Assembly: GCA_027486035.1 (NCBI GenBank)
Contig: JAIXPX010000018.1
Coordinates: 1-64,000, forward strand
From: Erythrobacteraceae bacterium
GTDB taxonomy: Bacteria > Pseudomonadota > Alphaproteobacteria > Sphingomonadales > Sphingomonadaceae
Reading direction: 5' to 3'
DNA length: 64,000 nt
This document shows, piece by piece, positions 47,601 through 55,751 of this stretch (its first letter is position 1; the number at the start of each line of letters is the position of its first letter). The translations under genes were made by a program, and so were the position numbers. The notes under the pieces were generated by a model, which ran no database searches, was not told where the DNA came from, and saw only the letters and a program-made list of their open reading frames with translations.

Positions 47601-47614
47601 CGCCTATATAGGCG
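47601..47614. promoter_or_regulatory. 14-bp palindrome in the hydrolase/desulfurase divergent promoter
   Basis: CGCCTATATAGGCG is a perfect inverted repeat midway between two divergent genes, 53 bp before the proposed desulfurase start. It could be an operator or overlap a -10 box (TATATA). The binding factor is unknown; an Rrf2/IscR-type regulator is only a guess. Confidence 0.4.
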
Positions 47615-47653
47615 GGCCCGCGCAAATCGCAATTTTTTCACGAGGGCTGAACT

Positions 47654-48658
47654 ATTCCCGAACGGGTCTATCTCGATCACGCCGCCACCAGCCCGCTGCG
47701 CCCCGAGGCGCGTGCGGCGATGGAGGAGGGCTTCCGGCTGTGGGCCAATCCGTCTTCGCCCCATGCAGAAGGCCGCAAGGCGCGCGCCGCGCTGGAGGAC
47801 GCGCGCGAGCGGATCAAGCGGGCGCTGGGGGTGGCCCAGGGAGACAAAAACCACGAGCTGATCTTCACTTCCGGGGCGAGCGAGGCTTTGTGGATCGCGC
47901 TCAACCGGGCGAAGGTGGAGCGAAGGATCGTCAGCGCGGTCGAGCACGATGCGGTGTTTCGGGCCGCGCCTGATGCGGAAATGTTCACCGGAGACGAGAT
48001 CCTCGGCGCGGGCACGCTGCTCGCGCTCCAGCACGTCAATTCGGAAACCGGCACGACCAATCCGGTCGGCGCGACGGCTGCGGCCCTGCGGGAGAGCGGC
48101 GCATGGCTCCTTTCGGATTGCGCGCAATCTGCCGGAAAGCTGGCCCTGCCCGATGCCGACCTGCTCGTGGTCAGCGCCCACAAGTTCGGCGGACCGATCG
48201 GGGTGGGGGCATTGCTGGTGCGTGATTTCGCACTGCTCGAACCTTCCGGCGGACACGAGCGGGGCTATCGGCAGGGAACCGAGAACCTGCCCGGCGCGCT
48301 CGGCATGGTGGCGGCGCTGGAGGCGGGCGATTGGGCGACCACGCCCGCGCAGCGCGCGGCCTTCGCCGGGCGGGTCGCAGAACAGCGCCTGATCATCGGT
48401 GAACAGGTCGATTACATCTTCGCCCTGGCCCATCCCACCATGAGTGCACAGGCCCTCCTGATCCGGCTCGACGCCTTGGGCTTTGCCGTCTCGGCAGGGA
48501 GCGCGTGCTCCTCGGGGACGCTCAAGAAAAGCCGGGTGCTCGATGCCTTCGGGGTGCCTGACGACGTCGCGGCGCGGACGATCCGGGTGAGCCTGGGGTG
48601 GTCAACCACGCCCAAGGAGCTGGAGCGGTTTGCCGAGGCCTGGGCTTCGCTATGCTAG
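47654..48658 (+). CDS. Cysteine desulfurase, NifS/IscS class, with apparent ATT start
   Basis: The 334-residue PLP enzyme removes sulfur from cysteine for Fe-S assembly. The Schiff-base Lys is in VSAHKFGGPIG and the active Cys in SAGSACSSG. The conserved N-terminus YLDHAATSPLRPEA lies upstream of the first ATG (47720), so starting there would lose the first strand. A TGA at 47648 limits the frame. The only usable codon before YLDHAA is ATT 47654, with GAGGG at the right distance. I therefore propose an ATT start (MPERVYLDHAA); a sequencing change from ATG is the other possibility. Confidence 0.85.
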   Translation: MPERVYLDHAATSPLRPEARAAMEEGFRLWANPSSPHAEGRKARAALEDARERIKRALGVAQGDKNHELIFTSGASEALWIALNRAKVERRIVSAVEHDAVFRAAPDAEMFTGDEILGAGTLLALQHVNSETGTTNPVGATAAALRESGAWLLSDCAQSAGKLALPDADLLVVSAHKFGGPIGVGALLVRDFALLEPSGGHERGYRQGTENLPGALGMVAALEAGDWATTPAQRAAFAGRVAEQRLIIGEQVDYIFALAHPTMSAQALLIRLDALGFAVSAGSACSSGTLKKSRVLDAFGVPDDVAARTIRVSLGWSTTPKELERFAEAWASLC

Positions 48659-48665
48659 ACCCTGT

Positions 48666-48704
48666 CGTCTCCCCGGGCTTGACCCGGGGTCCCGCGTTTT
48701 TGTG
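48666..48704 (+). terminator. Repeat-type stem-loop with T-tract after the first desulfurase
   Basis: CCCCGG-GCTTGAC-CCGGGG then TCCCGC and GTTTTTG. It matches the 33309-33345 unit with a few changes that keep the stem. Located 7 bp after the stop codon, it could terminate or attenuate transcription into the second desulfurase. Confidence 0.5.
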
Positions 48705-48841
48705 TGCTGCACGCCCTCCGGCGTGCAGTCCTCGGCGCTGTTCCTCCGCTACGCTCCGGGCGCCTGCGGGCGGGCAGTCGCCCTTGCGGCCCGTCCGGTG
48801 GCGGGCCGAGGCTCTTTCCTCGCTACAGGGAAAGTAGCCCC

Positions 48842-49939
48842 ATGATCTACCTCGACTACCAGGCCACCACCCCGCTCGCGCCCGAAGCGCGCGAGGCGAT
48901 GCTGCGCTGGCTCGGCGGGCCGGAGAGCGAGACTTTCGGCAATCCCCACAGCCCCCACCGCATGGGCCGCATGGCCGCCGCGGCGGTCGAGGCCGCGCGC
49001 GATCAGGTTGCAGCGCTCATGCCGGCGGGCGGGCGGGTGGTATTCACCTCGGGCGCGACCGAGGCGCTCAACATGGTGCTGCTCGGCACCCGAGGCGACG
49101 TCATCACCTTCGCCACCGAACACGCCGCGGTGCTCGATTGCCAGCGCGCTGTCGAGGCGCAGGGGCGGGGTTTCACCGTCCTCCCCGTCCGGCCCGATGG
49201 CCGGGCCGATTGCGATGCGCTGCGGGCCGCGATCACGGCGCAGACCGGTCTTGTGGCGATCATGGCGGTCAATAACGAGATTGGGGTGGTGCACCCGCTT
49301 GCCGAGGCCATCGCCATCGCGCGGCAGGCCGGAGCCAGCGTGCTGGTCGATGCCGTCCAGGCCTATGGCAGGCTCGCCTTGACCTCCTTCAGACCCGACT
49401 TCGTGGCCGTCTCGGCGCACAAGATTCACGGGCCGAAGGGGATCGGGGCCCTGTGGATGGCCGATGGCGCATCGCTCCAGCCTCTGGTTCACGGCGGCGG
49501 ACAGGAGGCTTCGCTGCGTTCAGGCACCCTCTCGCCCGCCCTTTGCGCCGGTTTCGGGGCGGCTTGCGCGGTGGCGGCGCGGGACCGGGAGGAGCAAATG
49601 TTTCACGTGAAACATTTGTGGAACCTTGCCCGGGAGGCTTTTGCCGATTGGCAGATCAACGGCAGCACGGAGCATCGCTGGCACGGCAATCTCAACCTGC
49701 GGCGGCAAGGATTGGACGTCGCGCGGCTGATGAGCGATTGCCGCCACGTCATGTTCTCCGCCGGGAGCGCCTGCGCCTCCGGTTCCGGCCGCCCCAGCCA
49801 CGTGCTGCGCGCGATCGGGCTGTCCGAGCGGGAGGCAAAGTCCTCTATCCGCCTCGGTTTCGGGCGCTATACGAGCGTGGCGGAGATCGAATCCGCTGCC
49901 GCCGTCATCACCGCCGCCGCGAGGGAACAGGGCCTGTGA
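48842..49939 (+). CDS. Cysteine desulfurase, second copy
   Basis: The 365-residue protein starts MIYLDYQATTPLAPEAREAM. It has HAAVLDC, the PLP lysine in VSAHKIHGPKGIG, and active Cys in SAGSACASGSGRPSHVL. It is longer than its neighbour by an insert around residues 250-262 that carries a parS palindrome (encoding QMFHVKH). The ferredoxin gene overlaps its stop by a GTGA. With the adjacent copy and ferredoxin this forms an Fe-S or sulfur-transfer unit; no IscU scaffold gene is present. Confidence 0.93.
   Translation: MIYLDYQATTPLAPEAREAMLRWLGGPESETFGNPHSPHRMGRMAAAAVEAARDQVAALMPAGGRVVFTSGATEALNMVLLGTRGDVITFATEHAAVLDCQRAVEAQGRGFTVLPVRPDGRADCDALRAAITAQTGLVAIMAVNNEIGVVHPLAEAIAIARQAGASVLVDAVQAYGRLALTSFRPDFVAVSAHKIHGPKGIGALWMADGASLQPLVHGGGQEASLRSGTLSPALCAGFGAACAVAARDREEQMFHVKHLWNLAREAFADWQINGSTEHRWHGNLNLRRQGLDVARLMSDCRHVMFSAGSACASGSGRPSHVLRAIGLSEREAKSSIRLGFGRYTSVAEIESAAAVITAAAREQGL
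49595..49618. other. parS: parS centromere site 2 (inside cysteine desulfurase gene)
   Basis: A perfect 24-bp palindrome centred on CACGTG contains TGTTTCACGTGAAACA, identical to the full parS consensus, with CAAA/TTTG extending each arm. It lies within the second desulfurase coding sequence in a segment that looks like an insertion relative to the first copy. Confidence 0.92.
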
Positions 49940-50271
49940 GCATCACCATCACCTTCACCGACCCGCGCGGGCGCAGCATCCAGGCCACCGCCGAACCCGG
50001 CGACAACCTGCTGCGTGCCGGACAGGCGGCCGGACTCCCGCTCGAGGGCACGTGCGAGGGGCAGATGGCCTGTTCCACCTGCCACGTGATCGTCGCGGCC
50101 GAGTGGTTCGAGCGCCTGCCCCCGGCCAGCGAGGAGGAGGAGGACATGCTCGATTTCGCCGCCGGCGCGCGGCGCACCTCGCGCCTCTCGTGCCAGATCG
50201 AGCTGACCGCCGACATGGACGGCCTGACCGTCAGCGTCCCCGCCGAAAGCAACGACATCCGCCGGATGTAA
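49936..50271 (+). CDS. [2Fe-2S] ferredoxin, adrenodoxin/ISC type
   Basis: The 111-residue protein has the vertebrate-type 2Fe-2S pattern: C-x5-C-x2-C in TCEGQMACSTCHV and the fourth Cys in RLSCQI. An acidic patch (SEEEEDMLD) should bind redox partners. It supplies electrons in Fe-S assembly or to P450-type enzymes. GTG 49936 overlaps the desulfurase stop, so translation is coupled. Confidence 0.95.
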   Translation: MSITITFTDPRGRSIQATAEPGDNLLRAGQAAGLPLEGTCEGQMACSTCHVIVAAEWFERLPPASEEEEDMLDFAAGARRTSRLSCQIELTADMDGLTVSVPAESNDIRRM

Positions 50272-50278
50272 GCCTGTC

Positions 50279-50434
50279 CTAGGCCGATTGTCCGGCGGGC
50301 TCCATGTTGAGCGCCGTCATCAACGCCTCGGTGAAGGTGGGAATCTCCTGATGGACTATGCGAGAATAGGCCTTCGCAAGCGCGGGGGTTCCCCCGCATC
50401 GGGCAAGCCGCGACCGGCGCGCGGTAGGTTGCAT
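50279..50434 (-). CDS. Possible small protein, NepR-like C-terminus (uncertain)
   Basis: A 51-residue minus-strand frame in the 218-bp gap before parC ends with AKAYSRIVHQEIPTFTEALM and a short tail. The spacing AY-x3-V-x3-IP-x5-L resembles the second helix of NepR-type anti-sigma factors. An AGGGA abuts the ATG, poor spacing. It may be chance in GC-rich DNA. Confidence 0.28.
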   Translation of the reverse strand: MQPTARRSRLARCGGTPALAKAYSRIVHQEIPTFTEALMTALNMEPAGQSA

Positions 50435-50489
50435 TCCCTGTGGAAACCCCTCTCCCGCGTGCCGTCGCGGGCGTGCTAGACGGCGAGCC

Positions 50490-52799
50490 ATGTCCGACCC
50501 CGTGATCACCGACACCCCAGACGACGGTTTCGACGCGATCGTCGATGCGCCCTTCGATGCCGCCCTGTCCGAGCGCTATCTGGTCTATGCCCTCTCGACG
50601 ATCACGGCACGTTCGCTCCCTGACCTGCGCGACGGGTTGAAGCCGGTTCACCGCCGCCTCTTGTGGGCGATGCGCCAGCTCAAGCTCGACCCGGCGAGCG
50701 CCTTCAAGAAATCCGCCCGCGTGGTCGGCGACGTGATCGGCAAGTATCACCCCCATGGCGACGCGAGCGTCTATGATGCGATGGTCCGCCTCGCGCAGGA
50801 CTTCGCGCTGCGCTATCCGCTGGTCGAGGGGCAGGGGAATTTCGGCAATGTCGATGGCGATAACGCCGCCGCTTACCGCTACACCGAAGCCCGCCTGACC
50901 CGCACCGCACTGGAGCTTATGGCGGGCCTGGACGAGGGCACGGTCGACTTCATCCCCACCTACAACGGCGAGGAGATCGAGCCCGAGATCTTCCCCGGCC
51001 TGTTCCCCAACCTCCTCGCCAACGGGTCGAGCGGCATCGCGGTCGGCATGGCGACCTCGATCCCCAGCCACAATGTCGCCGAGATCATCGACGCGACGCT
51101 GGAGCTGATCGACAATCCCGCGGTGACCCACGAGCGGCTGATGGAGCTCTTCCACGGCCCCGACTTCGCCACCGGCGGCCACGTGATCGATAGCCCTGCG
51201 GCGATCAGCGAGGCCTATCGCACCGGGCGCGGCGCCTTCCGCCTGCGCGGCCGCTTCCGCGCGCCCGAAGCGAAAGACGAGGCCGATGTCGAGGCCGGGA
51301 TCGAGCGGCTCGGCGGCGGGCAATGGCAGCTGGTCATTTCGGAGATCCCCTACCAGGTGCCCAAGGGCAAGCTCATCGAGCAGATCGCCCAGGCCATCGC
51401 CGACCGCAAGCTCCCGATCCTCGAAGACGTGCGCGACGAGAGCGACGAGGCGATCCGCATCGTTCTCGTCCCCAAGAGCCGCAATGTCGATCCCGAGCTA
51501 CTCAAGGAGAGCCTGTTCAAGCTCACCGACCTCGAAACCCGCTTCAGCCTCAACCTGAATGTGCTCGACGCGCGGCCCGGCTTCGGGCGCACGCCGATGG
51601 TGATGGGGCTGAAGGAGCTGCTCGAGAGCTGGACCTTCGCGCAGATCGATATCCTCCAGCGCCGCGCCAAGCACCGGCTCGACAAGATCGCCGACCGGCT
51701 GGAACTGGTGCGCGGTTACATCATCGCCTTCCTCAATCTCGACCGGGTGATCGCAATCATCCGCGAGGAGGACGAGCCCAAGCCGGTGATGATGGCGGAG
51801 TTCGACCTCACCGACCGGCAGGCCGAGGCGATCCTCAACATGCGCCTGCGGTCCTTGCGCAAGCTCGAGGAAATGCAGCTCAGGAAGGAGCAGGACGAGC
51901 TTCTCGCCGAGCAGGACGAGCTTGAGAAGCTGCTCGAAAGCCCCGCGAGGCAGCGCACCCGGCTCAAGAAAGACCTGCGCAACCTCAGGAAGAACTACGC
52001 CGAGGACACCGATCTGGGGCGCCGCCGCACGCTGATCGCCGAGGCGGCCGTCACGGTCGCTTTCAGCATGGACGCGATGATCGAGAAGGCGCCGGTCACG
52101 GTCATCCTGAGCCAGAAGGGCTGGATCCGTGCCGCCAGCGGCCACGTGCCGCTTGATCAGGAGTTCAAGTACAAGGAAGGCGATGGCCTCGCCTTCATCT
52201 GCCACGCCCAGACCACCGACAAGCTGCTGCTGGCGGCGAGCGACGGGCGGTTCTTCACCCTGGGCTGCGACAAGCTCCCCGGCGCGCGCGGCTTTGGCGA
52301 GCCGGTGCGCACCATGATCGACCTCGAGAGCGAGGCCAGCGTCAGCGCGATGATGGTCCACAGGCCCGGCGGCAGGCTGCTGCTTGCCTCGAGCCACGGC
52401 AAGGGCTTCGTTGCCGAGCTTGACGAGCTTCTCGCAGAGACCCGCAAGGGCCGGCAGGTGGTGAACCTCAAGGACGGCGCAAAGCTTGCGGTGATCCGTC
52501 CGATCGCAGAGGGCCACGATCACGTCGCCTGTGTGGGCGAGAACCGCAAGCTGGTGGTCTTCAACCTCGAGGAACTGCCGGTCATGTCGCGCGGGCAGGG
52601 GGTGCAGCTGCAACGCTACCGCGACGGCGGGCTCTCGGATGCGACCACCTTCGTCCTTGCCGAGGGGCTCAGCTGGCCAATGGGCGGATCGGGCGAGCGC
52701 ACCCGGACCGAGACGGAAATCCGGATGTGGAAGGTCGCGCGCGGCGCGGCCGGACGGATGCCGCCCCAGGGCTTCCCCAAATCCGGCAAGTTCGGCTGA
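50490..52799 (+). CDS. parC: DNA topoisomerase IV subunit A
   Basis: The 769-residue protein cleaves and rejoins DNA to decatenate daughter chromosomes, with ParE. The N-terminal SERYLVYALSTITARSLPDLRDGLKPV region, KKSARVVGDVIGKYHPHGD and the active-site Tyr131 in AYRYTEARLT are present, and the C-terminal beta-propeller (GWIRAASGH, ASSHGKGFVAEL) is of ParC type without a GyrA box. The quinolone region reads GDASVYD, with Ala92 in place of the usual first Ser. It is convergent with cca. Confidence 0.96.
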   Translation: MSDPVITDTPDDGFDAIVDAPFDAALSERYLVYALSTITARSLPDLRDGLKPVHRRLLWAMRQLKLDPASAFKKSARVVGDVIGKYHPHGDASVYDAMVRLAQDFALRYPLVEGQGNFGNVDGDNAAAYRYTEARLTRTALELMAGLDEGTVDFIPTYNGEEIEPEIFPGLFPNLLANGSSGIAVGMATSIPSHNVAEIIDATLELIDNPAVTHERLMELFHGPDFATGGHVIDSPAAISEAYRTGRGAFRLRGRFRAPEAKDEADVEAGIERLGGGQWQLVISEIPYQVPKGKLIEQIAQAIADRKLPILEDVRDESDEAIRIVLVPKSRNVDPELLKESLFKLTDLETRFSLNLNVLDARPGFGRTPMVMGLKELLESWTFAQIDILQRRAKHRLDKIADRLELVRGYIIAFLNLDRVIAIIREEDEPKPVMMAEFDLTDRQAEAILNMRLRSLRKLEEMQLRKEQDELLAEQDELEKLLESPARQRTRLKKDLRNLRKNYAEDTDLGRRRTLIAEAAVTVAFSMDAMIEKAPVTVILSQKGWIRAASGHVPLDQEFKYKEGDGLAFICHAQTTDKLLLAASDGRFFTLGCDKLPGARGFGEPVRTMIDLESEASVSAMMVHRPGGRLLLASSHGKGFVAELDELLAETRKGRQVVNLKDGAKLAVIRPIAEGHDHVACVGENRKLVVFNLEELPVMSRGQGVQLQRYRDGGLSDATTFVLAEGLSWPMGGSGERTRTETEIRMWKVARGAAGRMPPQGFPKSGKFG

Positions 52800-52817
52800 C
52801 GCGCTGCCCCGGCGTGC

Positions 52818-54002
52818 TCAGGAGCCGGCGCGGGCCAGTTCCTCGGCAAGCAGCGTGTCGATCCGGGCCGTGTCAGGGAAGCCTTCCGCGACCCAGCGCG
52901 CTTCGACCGCCTGAAGGACGCGTGCGACCAGTGGCCCCGCAGTCACTCCGCGCTTGACGATTTCTCCGCCCTTGAGCGGGAAAGCGGGAGCGGCCCAGCC
53001 CTTCAACCCCTGGGCATCGCCGCCGCCCAAGAGCAGGCGGTCGATGGCGGCGGGCGGCGTCAGCCGGTAGGCCAGAGCCTCGGGGTTCGCCGCGTCATCG
53101 ACCAGGCGCTCGGCAGCGCTGACGAGGCGGGTGCGCTGCGCCTTCGAAAGCCTGAGCCGGGCCGCGACGGTCTCGGCGATCTCGGGCGAAGGCGGGAGCA
53201 GCGCGGCGAGACGGCGGACCGCATCGGGCGCGAAGCCCTGTGCGGCCTCGGCGGCAACGACCCGCCCGAGCGCTGCGACCTGCGGCGCACAGGCCTCGGG
53301 CAGGATCACGCGAAGCACGCCCCGTTCGCGCATCCGTGCGACAGTGGGGTGCGGATCGGGCAGGGCGAGGAGCGCGAGCAGCTCGGCAGCGATCCGCTCG
53401 CGGCTGAGGCCCTTGAGCGTGTGGGCGAGATCGGCGCAGGCATCCTCGGCCTCGGGATCGAGAGCGGCGCCGAAACGCGTCTGGAAGCGGTAGTAGCGCA
53501 GGATCCTCAAGTGATCCTCGGCAATCCGCTGGCGCGCGTCGCCAATGAAGCGCACCTGCCCGGCCGCAAGGTCGGCAAGCCCGCCGAAGAAATCCTCGAT
53601 CGCCAGGGTTTCCGGGTGGGCGTAGAGCGCGTTGATGGTGAAATCGCGGCGCGCGGCGTCCTCGTGCCATTCCCTCGCAAAGGCAATCGTGGCGCGCCGT
53701 CCGTCGGTGGCGACATCGCGGCGCAGAGTGGTGATCTCGACCGGGCCATCCTTGAGGAGCGCGGTGATCGTGCCGTGCTCGATCCCTGTGGGCACGGTGC
53801 GGATGCCCGCCCGCCCGCAGCGCTCGACGACCTCTGCCGGCATCAGCGTGGTGGCGCAGTCCACATCCGCCACGGCGACGCCGAGCAGCCCGTCGCGCAC
53901 CGCGCCGCCGACCCAGCGCAGGTTTTCAGGCCCGAGGGCCGCCGTCAGCGCGGCGAGCCCCGTCCGGCGGGTCCAGTCGGCCTCGGCGAGATCACGCAGC
54001 AT
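52818..54002 (-). CDS. cca: CCA tRNA nucleotidyltransferase / poly(A) polymerase-family protein
   Basis: The 394-residue class II nucleotidyltransferase has the GGAVRDGLLG motif and the metal DVDCAT pair (DxD) in the head, then TVPTGIEHGTITA and RRDFTINALYAHP, and the RNA-binding helix GLSRERIAAELLALL. These fit the CCA-adding/poly(A) family; the alphaproteobacterial form usually adds CCA. Its start overlaps the nudix stop by 11 bp, so both are in one transcript with DUF1285. Confidence 0.92.
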   Translation of the reverse strand: MLRDLAEADWTRRTGLAALTAALGPENLRWVGGAVRDGLLGVAVADVDCATTLMPAEVVERCGRAGIRTVPTGIEHGTITALLKDGPVEITTLRRDVATDGRRATIAFAREWHEDAARRDFTINALYAHPETLAIEDFFGGLADLAAGQVRFIGDARQRIAEDHLRILRYYRFQTRFGAALDPEAEDACADLAHTLKGLSRERIAAELLALLALPDPHPTVARMRERGVLRVILPEACAPQVAALGRVVAAEAAQGFAPDAVRRLAALLPPSPEIAETVAARLRLSKAQRTRLVSAAERLVDDAANPEALAYRLTPPAAIDRLLLGGGDAQGLKGWAAPAFPLKGGEIVKRGVTAGPLVARVLQAVEARWVAEGFPDTARIDTLLAEELARAGS

Positions 54003-54615
54003 CGGTCAGCCCCTCCCACGCGATCCGCCGCGACAGGTTGGCGATAATGGCCGCGGTCACGCCCCAGATGCGGAACCCCTGCCAATCAAGCTCGAGATAG
54101 CGCCTGTTCGCCCCGCGCCAGAACACCTCGTTGGCGGTCCAGCTCGCCGGATCCAGCAGCAGGGAGAGCGGCGCCTCGAACCAGGCCTCGACCTCCTGAG
54201 GGTTGGGCACCAGCGGCAGGCCCGGCGGGACCACGCCGACGACAGGCGTGACCAGAAAGCCGGTTCCGGTGTGATAGACATCGCTCGTGCCGATCACCCG
54301 CACCGCCTCGCGCGGGAGGGCCAGCTCCTCCTCGGCCTCGCGCAGGGCGGCAGTGACGGCGTCCTCGCCCGGATCGATCTTGCCGCCGGGGAAGGCGACC
54401 TGCCCCGGATGATCGCGCATCGCCCGGGGACGCTGGGTGAGAATCACCTGCGGATTTTCGGGAACGTCGGTGACCGCGATGAGTACAGCGGCGGGTGTGG
54501 CGCGGCCTTCTTGGGCGAAGTGCGCGTCGCTCAGCAGGTCCGCGACCTCGCGCGCGTGCCCCTGCGCAAAAGCGCGGGCGAGGGCGTCATGGATGCTGGG
54601 AGACGGCGCTTTCAT
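53992..54615 (-). CDS. NUDIX hydrolase, CoA pyrophosphatase type
   Basis: The 207-residue protein has the Nudix box GGKIDPGEDAVTAALREAEEEL and the preceding LTQRPRAMRDHPGQVAFPGG segment, which matches the NudL/CoA-diphosphatase signature. It should hydrolyse CoA or its derivatives to 3',5'-ADP and phosphopantetheine. ATG 54615 overlaps the stop of the DUF1285 gene (ATGA). Confidence 0.9.
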   Translation of the reverse strand: MKAPSPSIHDALARAFAQGHAREVADLLSDAHFAQEGRATPAAVLIAVTDVPENPQVILTQRPRAMRDHPGQVAFPGGKIDPGEDAVTAALREAEEELALPREAVRVIGTSDVYHTGTGFLVTPVVGVVPPGLPLVPNPQEVEAWFEAPLSLLLDPASWTANEVFWRGANRRYLELDWQGFRIWGVTAAIIANLSRRIAWEGLTDAA

Positions 54616-55166
54616 GGGATCAGACGGAAATTCGCGCCCCTGCTGGCGACCTGCCATTCGTTCGCCTCGGCGCCTTCGGCGAGCGCGATCTCGACAAGCT
54701 GCGTCCAGGTCGAGCGGTTGAGCCGCGCCTCGCAGCCGCGTCGCACCGCGAGATAGGCTGCGGGATTCTCGGCGTCGCCCGCGATCCGCAAGGGGTGTTC
54801 CGGGCCGGCGATGACGATGTCATCGGTGTTGAGCCGCAAGGCGAGCGCATCCTCCGCCCGGACGCAATCGACCGCGATGAAAGCGGCGTCCTCGACCTCG
54901 ATGGCAAGCTTCTCGAAGGGGGTGACGAGCCAGTGCTGGCCCTCGCCGTCGCGCTTCAACAGACCGGCGAAGGCCCGCACCATCGCTGCGCGGCGGATCG
55001 GTTCGCCCTCGTGGAACCAGGTGCCGTCGGCAGCAATCCGCATCTGGCTGTCACCCGACCGCGCGGGTGCCCAGCCCTCCAGCGCGGGCAGCTTGCGCTG
55101 GGCGACCAGCTCGGCGATCTCCGCCAGGGTCAGGCCGGCAAGGTGGGGTGGGGGCTCGTAAGGCAT
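54612..55166 (-). CDS. DUF1285 family protein
   Basis: The 184-residue protein matches DUF1285: DSQMRIAADGTWFHEGEPIRRAAMVRAFAGLLKRD, then WLVTPFEKLAIEVEDAAFIAVD, and a final NRSTWTQLVEIA. The family has a two-lobed ligand-binding-like fold with no known activity. It is the first of three overlapping genes (DUF1285, nudix, cca), an order frequent in alphaproteobacteria. Confidence 0.9.
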   Translation of the reverse strand: MPYEPPPHLAGLTLAEIAELVAQRKLPALEGWAPARSGDSQMRIAADGTWFHEGEPIRRAAMVRAFAGLLKRDGEGQHWLVTPFEKLAIEVEDAAFIAVDCVRAEDALALRLNTDDIVIAGPEHPLRIAGDAENPAAYLAVRRGCEARLNRSTWTQLVEIALAEGAEANEWQVASRGANFRLIP

Positions 55167-55220
55167 GGCAAGGGGATGGCAGAAGGGCGGGGCGGGTTCA
55201 ATGCCCGAGCTCGGTTCCTG

Positions 55221-55751
55221 CTATGCCCCCCACGGCCCGAGCATCCCTTCGGCGGGCGTGGCGGCAAGCCCGTGGCCGCGCGCCAGCAGGCGGTGCTGCT
55301 CGTAGGGGCCGGGGCAGCGCCAGCCGCCAGTCATCGCCGCCGAAAAGCCCCAGCGTCCGTAGTATTCCGCATCGCCGATCAGCACCTGCGGGAGAGCCCT
55401 GCCCCCCGCCGAGGCGAGCCGCGCATCCTCTGCGATCATCGCGCTCATCAGGCCGATGCCGAAGCCTTCGCCCTGGCGCTCGGGCACGACCGCAACCGGG
55501 CCGACCATCACCAGCGGCACCTGCCCCTGCTTGGTCTGGAGCCCGATCGGCCAGCACTGGATCGTGCCGACCAGCATGTCGTTTTCGTCGAGCGCGGCAA
55601 GGCTCAGGCCCGGCAGCCAGTCCATGCCCTCGCGGATGCGGTAGGCAGTGCGCGCGTGGCGCTCAGGCCCGAAGGCGCGGTCGAGCACCTCCTCGATCAT
55701 GGCGGGATCGACCGCCTCGAGCGGGATCAGGGTCGCAGTCTTGCTGGCCAT
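55221..55751 (-). CDS. GNAT N-acetyltransferase (YhbS-like)
   Basis: The 176-residue protein has the acetyl-CoA loop VPERQGEGFGIGLM (Q/R-x-x-G-x-G/A) and GDAEYYGRWGF, typical of YhbS-type GNAT enzymes. Its start codon abuts the stop of the sugar dehydrogenase gene (overlap of 1 bp), so they are probably co-transcribed. The substrate is unknown. Confidence 0.88.
   Translation of the reverse strand: MASKTATLIPLEAVDPAMIEEVLDRAFGPERHARTAYRIREGMDWLPGLSLAALDENDMLVGTIQCWPIGLQTKQGQVPLVMVGPVAVVPERQGEGFGIGLMSAMIAEDARLASAGGRALPQVLIGDAEYYGRWGFSAAMTGGWRCPGPYEQHRLLARGHGLAATPAEGMLGPWGA

Noticed and set aside
44472..47861. 1129-codon plus-strand open frame across several minus-strand genes
   Set aside because: It runs antisense to the DUF885 and hydrolase genes, each with clear motifs, and shows no domain of its own.
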